Assembly: GCA_021464525.1 (NCBI GenBank)
Contig: JADRCO010000080.1
Location: forward strand, 1-57,143
Direction: 5' to 3'
Length of the DNA: 57,143 nt
DNA from: Rhizophagus sp. LPA8_4_AMF
Taxonomy: Eukaryota; Glomeromycota; Glomeromycetes; Glomerales; Glomeraceae
Below are positions 12,348-23,429 of the stretch, one piece after another (positions within the stretch are counted from its first letter, which is position 1; each line of letters opens with the position of its first letter). The translations under genes were made by a program, and so were the position numbers. The notes beneath the pieces are model-generated. The model ran no database searches, was not told the origin of the DNA, and saw only the letters and a list, made by a program, of their open reading frames with translations.

Positions 12348-13895
12348 ATGACCCCTCAATTAAATTTTGATTGTCTGAATCGAATATTTAAGTTTATAAT
12401 TGAAGATGACGGTCATACGTCATTATTATATTCCCCTTCTCTTGTGAATAAACTTTGGTGTCAAGCTGCTATTCCATTTTTATGGAGTAATCCATGGAAG
12501 TTTAATAATAATAGGACTAATTTACAATGGAAACGTAACATACTTATCAAAACTTATCTTTCATGTTTATATCAAGAATCAAGAGAAATTTTAATTAATA
12601 AAAATTTTTTTAAAGAATTATTCTTAATTTTAAGTGACCATTCATCATCTCAAGAAACGATAAAAACTAACAAGAATGATAAAACTTTACTTATTAATAA
12701 TCCAACGTTCGTTTATCCTATTTTCTTACGTCATTTGAAGTTGAATTCTTTGGTCTATGCCGTCAAATTTTGGTCTAAATCCAATCTTTCAGATTCTCAT
12801 CATCAAACAGTTTATAAAAATACTCTCATAGAAATGATAAATTATCTTTTCAACAAATCAACCTGCTTATTCACGTTAGATATTAGATATTGTGATGGTG
12901 AGAATTTTCAAAGTTTACAAATTCTTGCAAATCTTTTGGAAACGTCTAATGGAAACATTAAAAGTCTTTTGGGACTTAAAACTTTTGAATATAATCCTGG
13001 AACAATACCAGAATTAGATCGAATTTTTAAAGCACTTTCAATAACAAGTCATAAAATTGAAAGAATGCCTATTTATCCTGATATTGTGATTGATAATTTA
13101 ACGAAACTTATCAAAGTTCAAAAAAGTATATCGGAAGTTATAGTAACGCATGGTTCTTATGATCCTTACGATTGGGAAGAAAGTGATGTTATAAGTATAA
13201 TTATCGAAAGAGCAAATTTAATCACTTGTTTAACATTAGAAGATATTTATTTTCCACTTTCTTTTCTTTCATTATTTATAAATTTGAAAGAATTATTTTT
13301 AAAATCCATTCATTTTAAAGAAAATTGGAATTCTTTATCAGAAATTTTTTTACCAAATTTACAAATATTTCATTTTGAACCAAAAAATTTTGATATGAAA
13401 TTAATTTCTAAATTTATATTTAATAATCCTCATGAATTATTACAAATAAAAATAAAATATGAAAAGATTGAAAATTCTTTTTTAACAAAAGATTTATTTA
13501 TTACTATGTCAAATTATTGTCAAAATCTTACAATATATGAAGGTCCAATTATTTCAAATACAACGAATGAATTAAAGGAATTTTTAAAATTTTGTAAAAA
13601 TTTATTAATCTTACATTTACATTCAATCAATAATAATTTAAATTATGAAAATTTTGATAATTTATTAAATGAAATTACAAAGATAGTTCCAAAAAAATTA
13701 ACTACTTTAATAATTAGTGGAAGGTGGACAATTACTTCAAATTCTTTAGAAAATTTTTTAAAAAGTAGAGAATCTTTATCTTTAAAAAAGATCAGTTTTT
13801 ATTGGGGTTCTTTGGTAAATTATGAAGGAAAATTTAGAAACATTTGTAGTAAATATCGAAAGAAAGGAATTGTTGATAAGTACGGAGATTTTTAA
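12348..13895 (+). CDS. F-box-like protein with LRR-type C-terminus (515 aa)
   Basis: This is a single open exon from ATG 12348 to TAA. The frame extends upstream only through TTG, so this ATG is chosen. Residues about 1-45 match the F-box pattern of this fungal family (LNFDCLNRIFKFIIED, SLVNKLWCQAAIPFLWSNPW). This helical region normally binds Skp1 and makes the protein a substrate receptor of an SCF (cullin-1) ligase. The remaining 450 residues are Leu/Ile/Asn-rich with recurring LxxLxxLxL-like spacing (for example NLITCLTLEDIYFPLSFL and FINLKELFLKSIHF). That suggests irregular leucine-rich repeats for substrate binding. No membrane segment or signal is seen. The second F-box gene of the window (43545-45256) shares the same N-terminal layout. 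The substrate is unknown. Confidence 0.82.
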   Translation: MTPQLNFDCLNRIFKFIIEDDGHTSLLYSPSLVNKLWCQAAIPFLWSNPWKFNNNRTNLQWKRNILIKTYLSCLYQESREILINKNFFKELFLILSDHSSSQETIKTNKNDKTLLINNPTFVYPIFLRHLKLNSLVYAVKFWSKSNLSDSHHQTVYKNTLIEMINYLFNKSTCLFTLDIRYCDGENFQSLQILANLLETSNGNIKSLLGLKTFEYNPGTIPELDRIFKALSITSHKIERMPIYPDIVIDNLTKLIKVQKSISEVIVTHGSYDPYDWEESDVISIIIERANLITCLTLEDIYFPLSFLSLFINLKELFLKSIHFKENWNSLSEIFLPNLQIFHFEPKNFDMKLISKFIFNNPHELLQIKIKYEKIENSFLTKDLFITMSNYCQNLTIYEGPIISNTTNELKEFLKFCKNLLILHLHSINNNLNYENFDNLLNEITKIVPKKLTTLIISGRWTITSNSLENFLKSRESLSLKKISFYWGSLVNYEGKFRNICSKYRKKGIVDKYGDF

Positions 13896-14790
13896 TTATA
13901 ATCATTACATTTCATCTTCTTAAGCAATAAAAAAAAAAAAATTATAACAACATTTAATATAATGGATATTTGATTTATTTGATTACATTCATATAATTAT
14001 AATTTTTTTCTTCGCTGAAAAAAATTTCTAGCCGAATTGATTGATTTGGGCGGCACTACAAACTTCTCATACAGGACGAGCATCAGTGGCATTTCAAGAA
14101 TATCTACGCTTAACAAAACCTTCGCTCATCCTTAAAGCGATATTAAGTGTTATAGGAATACTTCGTAATTACGCCAGAAATTTTAAGATTCTTTTCATTA
14201 GATTAAAAGAATTTTAAATTAGTTTATAAGAATTCTCAATAACGTATGATCCTATTGATATAAGATAGAAAATGAATTAGTATTATTATCCGAAATCTCA
14301 GATTTAAATACAAAATAATTCTCGTGGATTTAATTCTACTGAATTTATTTCGAGGCGAAAAGCCTACAAAAGATTCGACAAAGTCTTATAATCAATAAAT
14401 ATAGGTTACGACAAATTGATAATTTATAATATAAATAAATGATGTTTCTAACATTTTCTGTTACGCCATGTCTACTAAAAGTTTTTTCCCATCTGTGACT
14501 TATTGACCATTTGTTAATAACTTCTAGTCTACCATATAAGATAGTATCGATAGTCTTAGCCTATTAAATCATGGATAAAGAAATTCTAAACTTCTCTACA
14601 GATAACCATAAGGTGGTAAAAAAAATATTAAAATGTTAATAATACTATAAGAAAGATTATCTGCCATTTTTACAAATTCATCTAATACGAGAGAAGGATT
14701 ATAGATCTGGGCAAGATTATGAGAGTCATCAAGAAGGACAATATGAAGATTTCTTAATTTGTATAAAAAGATTCCAAATTCAAAAAGTTA
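13896..14790. other. Convergent 3' intergenic with short coding-like tail
   Basis: This is mostly AT-rich, non-coding sequence between two convergent genes. On the plus strand an open stretch from about 14639 to 14793 reads in part REKDYRSGQDYESHQEGQ and ends in a stop. It has protein-like composition, but no start or upstream exon was found. It may be a relic. Confidence 0.35.
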
Positions 14791-16444
14791 TTAAAATACA
14801 TTAAATACTTCATAATCCTCGATAATAAATGAATCTATGTCAATTATCTTTTTTTTGTAATAACGATGATTATAATTTCCGCAAGGGAAAAATTGCAAAT
14901 CTCCAAATCCAATTTTCCAGTCGAAAACAATTGCACGACTAACCTTTTTAACTCGACTTAAAATGTACGAATCCATTTCAAGTTTATCGAAAGAAAATAT
15001 GAAGGAATTACTAGTATATAACCAATTTAACCACACATCATCATCATCAAAATCATCATAATCGCTACCATCAACAAAGCCATCATCATCACCATCATCA
15101 CCATCATCACCATCGTCACCATCGTCACCATCGTTAATTGCATCATCGTCATCGTCTTCATTGTCATCATCGTCACCATTGTTGTAAACAAAATCAATGT
15201 TGGAGTCGATATCAGTTAAATCAACGTCAAGAAAATAATCGTCATCATAATAGCTCCAATGCCTTGGGTTATACCCGCCAATTATTTTATCTGATCCTCG
15301 TAATTTGATTACAACTAGGGTATTACTTTGTTCACTACATATGGACTCAAAATGATTCATATCCATTCCATCACGGCTACCACGAAGTAAAAGTTCATAA
15401 TTGTAAGTAGTACCTAATTTATGTTCAAATTTATCATCGTTCCTATCGACCCAATTTGCGATAATGTTTGCTTGCCTATAATTAATTATATTAGAATCAT
15501 TTAACATTTTTGGTATTCTTTTTGATAATGAACCTGTTGGTGGAGGTATCCTCGAAGGAAGATTATAATTAACTAATTTATTTAATATATTATCCGATAA
15601 GAGATCTTTTAACGGCCAAATCTTATTCCAAAAATCATCACTAGAGATTGTAAAAAATCTAATGTGTTTTAATATTTCACGCAATCTATTTTTTAGTTCT
15701 TCATAATCATCTTGTGTTAATTTTGATAATTCTGAATTAATTTGAGGTTTTTGCTCCATTCCCCATTTGATCATATAATTCCATATTTCAATTTCTCCAA
15801 GCGCAAGCTCATCTTTCTTTATAATCGAAATCAGTAAAGATTTATCAATCAAATTAAAATTATTTGATTCAAAAATTAATTCAACATTATTACTAATCAG
15901 TTCGTCACAATATTTTCGAATAAATTCTAATCCTACATGTTTGAAAGCTACGTTATAAACCTGCATAAAATGATCTTGTATCCAACTCACTTTATTATAG
16001 ATAATATTCTCTTGAATATGTTCAACTAATTCAAATATTCCTAATTCATCGGCAGCAATAAGGAGATCAATAATATATTTTTCGTTGTTTTCTTCATCAA
16101 GTGAATAATTTCCAGTATAAAAATACCTACAAAAATAAATAAAAAAAAAATATATATATACATATGTTGAATTTATTATAAAAAATATTTTTTTTTTTTT
16201 GTAAAACTTACTTTAGTATAATTTTAAAAGCATGTGGATTAATATTTGGAATGATAACATTTTTAGTCCATTTCTTTAATATTGTACTAAAATAATTTGA
16301 CCTCACCCTTAAAATAACCGAATGAGCATTAAATTTCTCGATATTATTACCTTTTCCTACAATTATTTTAACGTCATAATTATTTGAATTATCGAAAAGT
16401 TTTGAAACATCTTGTATCAATAGTTTAGAATTGTCTATTGACAT
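14791..16444 (-). CDS. BTB-BACK-TLDc protein with Asp-rich insert (522 aa)
   Basis: Two exons, 16444-16212 and 16126-14791. The start is ATG 16444 (MSIDNSKLL); an upstream GTG in frame is not credible. The BTB domain covers about 1-95 (YDVKIIVGKGNN, NAHSVILRVRSNYF), BACK-like helices about 100-235 (AADELGIFELVEHI, EIEIWNYMIKWG) and the TLDc-like region about 285-515 (LRGSRDGMDMNHF, IIGGYNPRHW, FGDLQFFPCGNYNH). Between GGYNPRHW and SFIFSFD, where sister proteins have about 12-20 residues, this protein carries about 80 residues that are mostly Asp with Gly and Asn. It is encoded by an ATC/ACC-type trinucleotide tract. The CDNKGPT motif is replaced by CSEQSNT. It is the closest relative of the gene at 10164-11647. 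The function is inferred from domains only. Confidence 0.87.
15040..15182. repeat. ATC/ACC trinucleotide tract inside TLDc exon
   Basis: This is an imperfect microsatellite of CAT/CAC/CGT triplets on the plus strand, read as GAT/GGT on the coding minus strand. It encodes runs of Asp and DDG repeats in the BTB-BACK-TLDc protein and keeps the frame open throughout. The tandem DDG units (about 15083-15130) are nearly identical, which points to replication slippage. Confidence 0.85.
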
Positions 16445-17340
16445 AATAAAGATTTTTTGGGGGAAAGACACAATAGACCATGATTTTTATACCAATGATT
16501 AAAGTAACCCCCGAAAATGCAAGATCGTCAAGATTTTGATCTAAGATAAACATCTTTTTCAGGGCCGAAATTACGATAATTTAAGCTCCGAACCGGCACT
16601 ATTTTAATAAAGGAAAGATTTACATAAATATTTTGACGCAAGGCTCAAATGTGACTTTTTTATGTGTTTTTTCAGGGTCTTATTGTTAGCCTTTTTTTAG
16701 AAGTTCATTTATGTAATCTTAACTGTTCTTCCCCAACATTTATAAAATTAGTCTTGATTGATGCACTTTTTGTGATGGTGCATCTCGCCCAATAAAATTA
16801 ACAGTAAAATAATTAGTCCGAAGTGTAACGAAGGACTATATAAGGGGATACAAATGTCCGGATGACCGTCCAGCACGTGGCGATGTATAACAATAACACC
16901 TTAACGGACTTAAAAACTGTTTCCCGCTTCTTAGTTTGTATTACAGAGAGTTATTACAGTATAATCGCGGCATAATTATAGTATTCGTTGACATTAATTT
17001 AGACTTGGCTTTCGGTACACTTTTTCCTCCGATTTCGAATCTATAATTGAAGTAGAAGATTCATCATAATTTAAGAGTTTGGAGTAAAATATCAATACCA
17101 GAAAACGTGATACAATTGGGAGTACAAAGCTAAACAATAGTGAATCAATACGAATGAATAACTTGATATACTCGGACAAATTAAGTAAAAAAGTGTTATG
17201 CATTAACATATGGTAAATATGCTTTAATAGTGAAGATATTTATGTAAGTGTGAACCAAATATTTCACTTTTACCATTTATTTTTAATTATGGGGATTTTG
17301 ATTGGCTTCTGAATAGAACAATCATTTTATCGTACAAATG
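16445..17340. other. Intergenic, no gene seen
   Basis: Upstream flank of the minus-strand BTB-TLDc gene. It is slightly less AT-rich than average between 16500 and 16900. No coding frame with family resemblance was found. Confidence 0.45.
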
Positions 17341-17870
17341 TATGAACGTGGAACATGGGACCTCCCAAAAAATCCTGCCAGTCACAGAATCCTGACAGCT
17401 AAAATCCTGACTATGATTCAATCGGATGAATTTGAGATTAGTTAATTTTTAATTGCAATCCTTTTAATTAAAATAAAAAAGGGCCGGAATTATGATAATG
17501 CCAGTCAGCGTAACATTCATTTTAATTTTCATTAAATAATATAGTAACGTTAGTTAAATCAATAATAATTTACAAATAATTTGCATTAATATAATAAATT
17601 TATAAATATTTTGCGTTAATACCAATCAAATAATTCAATAATTGTATAAATAAGACCCTTACTGTGCCATAGCATTTTAAATTTATACGCTTACCGTTTA
17701 AAAAAAAAAACTTCGAGATTTTGATTGTTAAGATTTTTACTGTAACTGTCAGGATTTATGACTATCGGAATTTTGTTTCAACCGGGATTTGGGTTTATCG
17801 GGATCTTGGTGTCAGGATTGTAGACTGTCAATATTATGGTTGTCGGTCATGAACGTGACATGATATTTTC
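17341..17870. repeat. Inverted array of AATCCTGACA motifs, possible transposon remnant
   Basis: The left part (17365-17415) carries AATCCTGCCAGTCA, AATCCTGACAGCT and AATCCTGACT. The right part (17750-17830) carries the opposite orientation, CTGTCAGGATTT and GTGTCAGGATTGT, plus related CGGGATTT and CGGGATCTT. Short repeats facing each other over about 450 bp resemble the subterminal repeats of a DNA transposon. I could not define exact inverted-repeat ends or a target duplication. Confidence 0.45.
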
Positions 17871-17911
17871 AAACGTGATGAAAATTTCTTATCAAGGAAT
17901 TACAATTATAT

Positions 17912-18080
17912 CCCACTGTCGTGCATCGGTCGGGGTGCACGTCAGGTCCATGTTCGATTCAAGTGAGGACCCGGTTTTAGAATTGGGTGAAGGTGTCTTG
18001 TTATGACTCTTTTAATTTTTTATCTGTAATAGTTATTTTTTGTACTCCTCCTCCTTCAACATAAAATAAATAAATAAATA
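17912..18080 (+). mobile_element. tRNA-related SINE-like retroelement (169 bp)
   Basis: A 15-bp sequence GAATTACAATTATAT occurs at 17897-17911 and again at 18081-18095, directly flanking the element. These are target-site duplications. The body ends in an AAATA-type repeat tail (18061-18080). The head has tRNA-like Pol III promoter parts. A D-arm/A-box-like segment GTGCATCGGTCGGGGTGCAC (17921-17940) has a possible GTGC/GCAC stem, and a B box TGTTCGATTCA (17951-17961) matches 9 of 11 positions of GGTTCGANTCC. Duplications plus a tail show retroposition, and the box A/box B pair supports a tRNA-derived SINE. One oddity is that internal T-runs (18014-18019, 18035-18040) would be expected to stop Pol III early. 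Confidence 0.8.
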
Positions 18081-18095
18081 GAATTACAATTATAT

Positions 18096-19203
18096 ACGTA
18101 TGAATTTAATACAGCAGCTGAAATCATTTTAGACGAATGAACACCTAGTCACGTACCGAGAGACAATTCAGGATTAGGTAAAAACTATATTGTTAGATTC
18201 GGAGCACTGGACCGAGCACAGTGGTCAGTGGTGTAGTTTTTATTTTATTTTGAGTTATGCTGAGTCTTGTCGAGTTTCTCTCAGCGTGAAGTAAAATGAT
18301 AGATGTCTCGTATATTCAGCTGTAAAAAGTACCGACTACTGAATAATTAACATTACAGTAAGGAAATTAATACCGGTTTCATATTTATAATATCGATTGT
18401 TACGTTAATAATAAGGTATCAATCAAAAATTTACAAATTTGTATTTATTGTAATAAATTTAATGTATTGGATTCGTTACTTGATTATTAAGCATAAATAT
18501 TATTATTTGAAAATATTTGTTATTACTATTATTATAAAGACATTAAAGAAATATATATAATGTATATACTGTATATATATCGTCTAAATTTGATATTTCT
18601 TTATCATAAATGGTATTATTATGTAACACAAAAAGAAAACTGAATGCTATCCAATCAGCTAAATGAATTTACAACGTTAGTATCAAATTTATAGGGAAGA
18701 ATAAGATTATAATTTTTTTGTAATAGAATTCACTCATAAGGCATTTATACAGTATTCAGCTCCAAGCTCAAACGAAGCTTCTATTTAAACATTGGCAATA
18801 GACAAAACGGATTCACTATTTCTAATATTTCTATTACAAAATAATTAGTATTTTCAATGGCAATCCTTATAAATATTATTGGTTACATATCCTAAAATTA
18901 TCATTTATCGGAAACTCGGAGTTTGTCCCAGAAAATTTTATAAGGTAAATGATCGCATTACATTTATTTCAGCGCCATAAATATTAAACATACGCGTATA
19001 TTTATCTGATGTACTGTACTACTATTTTTCTACAGTATCTTGCATGATAGGATGAAGTTGCAAATCAATTAAATTAATTAAATTAAATTAAATTATTGTT
19101 TATTGTCTATCATTTGTTATCATCATAAATCGGAGAATTCTCCGAAAATCTGAATTTGTGCATATATAAGTTTAAAAAATTTTATATTTTGAATTTTTCA
19201 AAA
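18096..19203. other. Intergenic upstream of BTB-TLDc gene
   Basis: AT-rich with no gene. A GC-richer patch at 18200-18290 contains CAGTGGTGTAG, which resembles a hAT-type terminus. No matching right end or 8-bp duplication was found. Simple AATTA repeats lie at 19068-19095. Confidence 0.45.
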
Positions 19204-20697
19204 ATGGCTACGCAATTTTTACCTCGCTTGTCTCAAGACTTTACAAAGCTTTTAGAAAGTAACAAAAAACATGATATTATAATTAAAGTTGATAAAAGTA
19301 ATAATGAGAAAACATTTTGCGCGCATTCAATTATTCTTGAAACGAGATCCGCTTATTTTGAAAATGTCTTTTCTAATAATGAACAAGCAAGAAAAGAGAA
19401 TAATATTTTTATTTTAGAATTTCCTGATATTTCCTCTGATATATTCAATATTTTAATCAGGTAATACACAAAATAACATATTAATTAAATTATTTATACG
19501 CAATTAGTAATAAATATCTATTTGATTAGGTATGTCTACGGTGGTATTATTAATCTTGAAAATAAGGAAGCTTCTGATATTTTGAATCTTTTAACTGCTT
19601 GTGGAAAATTCAAGCTTAAAGAATTATATGATTACGTTCAACAGGATCTCATTGAACATCATCACGATTGGCTCTTTCAAAATCTTTTTTTAGTTCAAAA
19701 AATCTGTTTTAAACATACTGATTTCACCAAATTACAAAATTATTGGACAACAACTATTTGCGAGCAACCTGAAAATCTATTCAATGCTACCGATTTTACA
19801 TCTGTAGATAAAGAAGCATTATTGTCGATTTGTAAAGAAGAAAATTCGTGCATGGAAGAAAATGAATTGTGGGATCATGTCATTCGTTGGGGTAAAGCTC
19901 AAAACACTCAATTACCAGAAGAAATTAATAACTGGACAGCAAGTGATTTTAATGCTTTAAAAAAATCTTTAGAAGATTTTATACCTTATATGAGATTCTA
20001 TGATTTCTCATCTGATGATTTTTGTTTTAAAATAACGCCTTATAGTGGGATTTTTCCTAATGATTTGTATCAGGATCTTTTAAAATATAATTTAGTATCG
20101 GATTGGCAACCAAAATTTAATAATCTTATATCAAGAAAAGCAATTTTGAATATTCCTAATATAACTATTGATTCTAAATTAATTAATGGTGAACAGGCGG
20201 CATTGATTTCCTCTTGGATTCAAGGAAATAATGAAAGCGAAATATCAAATAAATTTAGAAAAATCCATTATGAATTTAAATTACTTACACGTGGAAGTCG
20301 AGATGGATTTACAGGATCAATATTTCATAAAATGTGCGATAACAAAGGTCCCACAATTACAGTTATAAGATTAAAAGATGAAACGTCAATTCTTGGAGGT
20401 TATAATCCAATCAATTGGGATATTAATAAAGGTGAAAAATATGAAAAAATTACGGATAGTTTTATTTTCAATTTTGATAATAAAGAAATAATTTTATCTA
20501 GAATTCAAAATTATGACAATGCTATAAATCAATATGGTGGTGGTCCAAATTTTAATGATTTACAATTAACTTGGACTTTTAATGTAGATAATGGTGCTAC
20601 ATATAACAAAAAGGCATATAATAAAAAAATACATAATGAAGGAAGTTTTATCGTTAGTGAGTATGAAGTTTTTTGTGTAACCCGAAAACGACAGTAA
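19204..20697 (+). CDS. BTB-BACK-TLDc protein (474 aa)
   Basis: Two exons, 19204-19460 and 19530-20697. ATG 19204 begins MATQFLPRLSQD, the start shared by the sister genes; the upstream in-frame TTG is ignored. Residues 1-95 are the BTB/POZ fold (HDIIIKVDKSNN, CAHSIILETRSAYFENVF). Residues about 100-235 are BACK-like (LTACGKFKLKELYDYVQ, ENELWDHVIRWGKAQN). Residues about 290-470 are a well-preserved TLDc domain (LLTRGSRDGFTG, FHKMCDNKGPT, LGGYNPINW, SFIFNFD, SEYEVF). The likely role is a cullin-3 adaptor carrying a TLDc module; this is family knowledge, not shown here. The intron splits an Arg codon (AG|G) at the end of the BTB domain. No insert or truncation is present, so it is a good reference copy for the family. 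Confidence 0.92.
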
Positions 20698-21881
20698 ATT
20701 TCGTTTATATTATTATTAATATTTATTAAATAATGGTTTTCAATATTTATATATTTATTTCATGGATTCATAATAATACAGCATATATAAAATACTGTTC
20801 TTAATAAATAATGAAAATAATTTTTCATACTTAACATTTTAGCAGACAAATTATATTAAGAAAACTTTTAAATTTTTTTCGTCAACACCTGTATTTCAAT
20901 ATTATATCACCACTTTCATTGGTAAAATTCATATTATAAAAATTCATCATCATCATTATTCACTCACAAGTTATACATGGGGTGAATTGGGTTCAAACCA
21001 TGCTGAAATATTACGGCACATTACACCGGTGTAATACTGTTGTAATACTATTTTCATATGAATCTTCGAACAAAAATTTGGCGTAATATGTTTCACCATT
21101 CCGCCGCCTTAATACCGAATTATCTGAAATAATTACGCCCCATCATATTTTTATTTCTCACCATCTGAATTGCCTGCCACTAAAAGATAAAGATCACGAC
21201 TAAAACCAATAATAATTTCGCTGCGGTTAAGTTACTCTAATGAACTTAATTTCTTATTTAAAATTAGTTATTATGGGTACTTTTTAGTTGACTAGATCAT
21301 ATAATATTTACAATTTTGGAGGCCCGACCGATTTCCCCAATCGCCCGATATGTTTTTATTGAAAATGGAACAAACTGGAATGTACACAATTGTGATTTGA
21401 ATATTTCAAATAAGCATTAGTAGCTTAATAATACTATATACTCAGAAAAAAATACTTTAATCATTAAATGATAATCGCGTTTCTGTTAATTAAACGATAG
21501 CTTTCCCAGAATTTGATTCTAAAGTGGTTCTTTAGTTCATTAGAAACAAACATAAAGTATTTCTCTAATATAAAAGTGAGAGTTGTAACGAAACTCTTGG
21601 ATATAATCCGATTGAATGGAAATCATAGTATTTCGTAATTTTAATATACAGTAGTGTATTATTGACAAAAACGTTTATTAATTTACTAGCTTTGCTTGAT
21701 ACAAGAATAAAGTTTTATGTGAGCAACGTCAAAATCTTTACTGAATAATGAAAAAACGCGTATAAGTATGTGACATAAAAATAAAACAATATTTTGTCCT
21801 TTTTTACTGAAAAGTTTTCTTTGGTAAAAGATTTCTTAATAATTTTAGTCTTATAGACTTTTTCTTTAAAAAAACATTATA
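20698..21881. other. Intergenic, no gene seen
   Basis: Contains the 3' flank of the BTB-TLDc gene and AT-rich sequence. A palindromic ACACCGGTGT lies near 21023. No coding frame could be supported. Confidence 0.5.
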
Positions 21882-22059
21882 CAGTCAGCAGCTCTTGATA
21901 TAACGAACTCGCGATATAACTAAGCACGTAACATTTAACCAATCAAACTGAATACGACGTATAATGAAGGAACCAATTAAATTCTTTAAAATTCTTCGCT
22001 ATAACCTTATAACGAATTGAGGTGAAACCCGGAGGGTTCATTACATCGAGAGTTGACTG
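21882..22059. mobile_element. Tc1/mariner (pogo-like) MITE (178 bp)
   Basis: The left end reads CAGTCAGCAGCTCTTGATAT and the right end, reverse complemented, reads CAGTCAACTCTCGATGTAAT. These are imperfect terminal inverted repeats that share CAGTCA, then CTCTYGATRTAA. Both ends abut TA (21880-21881 and 22060-22061), the target duplication of the Tc1/mariner group. The ends resemble those of pogo/Fot1-type elements. Just inside, ATAACGAACTC (left) and CGTTATAAGG (right, reversed) extend the similarity. There is no coding capacity. Confidence 0.75.
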
Positions 22060-22061
22060 TA

Positions 22062-23429
22062 TACACGTAAACCTACAAACTCACCACCCACACTATCTAC
22101 CTTTAGAAGAATGACATCCAAGAAGTTAGAAAGAGAGAAAGGATGAAAAATCCTTACTACACATTTTATTCTCTCTTAAAAGATCGGTTTCTTTTTTTTG
22201 TCATGTTAATTTTGGATGTTCTGCGGCAGAATAACGCGTTCACAGTTGATAGCATTCTTCAAATAAGATAGTTCCAAAGGGCAATTTCAAAACCAAAAGT
22301 TGTAACCACAAAGAAAAGGAAATATGAAAGAAATAAAGTTTTATAGTTGACAGTGACTTGACTAACTTCGTATATGGGAGGTTACGTAGTAGATAACTTG
22401 ATATTTCTCTTGCTGCTACTCATCGAGTTACAGAGAGAGACCTAAAAAATTAGTAACATCATGTGATTTCTTCTGCATGATCATAAGTAATTGTATTTTT
22501 TAAATTTTTTTTTTTTCATAAGTAATTATATTTATTTCTTTTAATTCTACTGCGAGTAAATATTGGTATTTAAGATCATAAGATTAGATGGACATGATAA
22601 AGTCTTTATTAATAATGTGTATCTTATTGGATATTTAATTAAATAATTATTTGTCATTTAAGAGCGCACCAGAAAGTACACTTAAATCGTTATAGTAAGT
22701 CTAATTTTCAGGATAAAGATAAAATGCATTCACTGTACGAGAGTTATTCTGTGAAAATTTATTCTTGCTAAATTTGATTTTCATACTAAAACATCTAATG
22801 CCAAGGGAAGAAAATAATGTTGCCATAACATTTGATATTTGTATATGTGATATTATATTTTTATAGGTAAATTAGTAAAATTTTTACAGTTTTGCGGAAA
22901 ATAATGATAATTTTTAACAAGGGTTTTCACTCAATTCTTATTCAATCTGCATAGTAGATACAAGACTAACTTAATTATATGCTTCGCTTTTTTGATATGT
23001 AAATTTGAAACAATTTTATATTTCTGCAAATAAAACGATATATGAGATTTTGACTATCAATTTCCATTTAAAATTTAATAATAAAAAAGGATTATACAAA
23101 ATTTATAATTTATTAGATTCATCTTGTTAAAATAAATATTTTAGTAGTGTCGAAAGCAAGTGCCCGTTCACCTACAATTAGTTAGTAAAATGAACGTTGC
23201 CACCACTTGCCAACATTACCTCCGAAACTGCTTCCTTACGCTTGGTTTACGAATCGAACTCGGATCTCAAAATATATTATTACGAGAGATTTCAAAACAA
23301 CAACACAATAAGAACAAAATTGACGATAATAAATAATTTATTGCTCTGTAGTAACTTTATTATATATTAGTATTTATGGTTAATTTCTGTCTAATATTTC
23401 TCTTCGAAGCTAAACTGACCTCCTTTCAA
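22062..23429. other. Intergenic; weak tRNA-like box near 23240
   Basis: No gene is seen. On the minus strand at about 23239-23249, GAGTTCGATTC resembles a Pol III B box and is surrounded by a less AT-rich block (23150-23270). No A box, target duplication or cloverleaf could be drawn. Confidence 0.4.

Noticed and set aside
16994..17209. 71-codon minus-strand frame
   Set aside because: No homologous look, no neighbours or splice context, and chance frames of this size are common here.
18200..18300. hAT-like terminus CAGTGGTGTAG
   Set aside because: No inverted partner and no 8-bp duplication found nearby.
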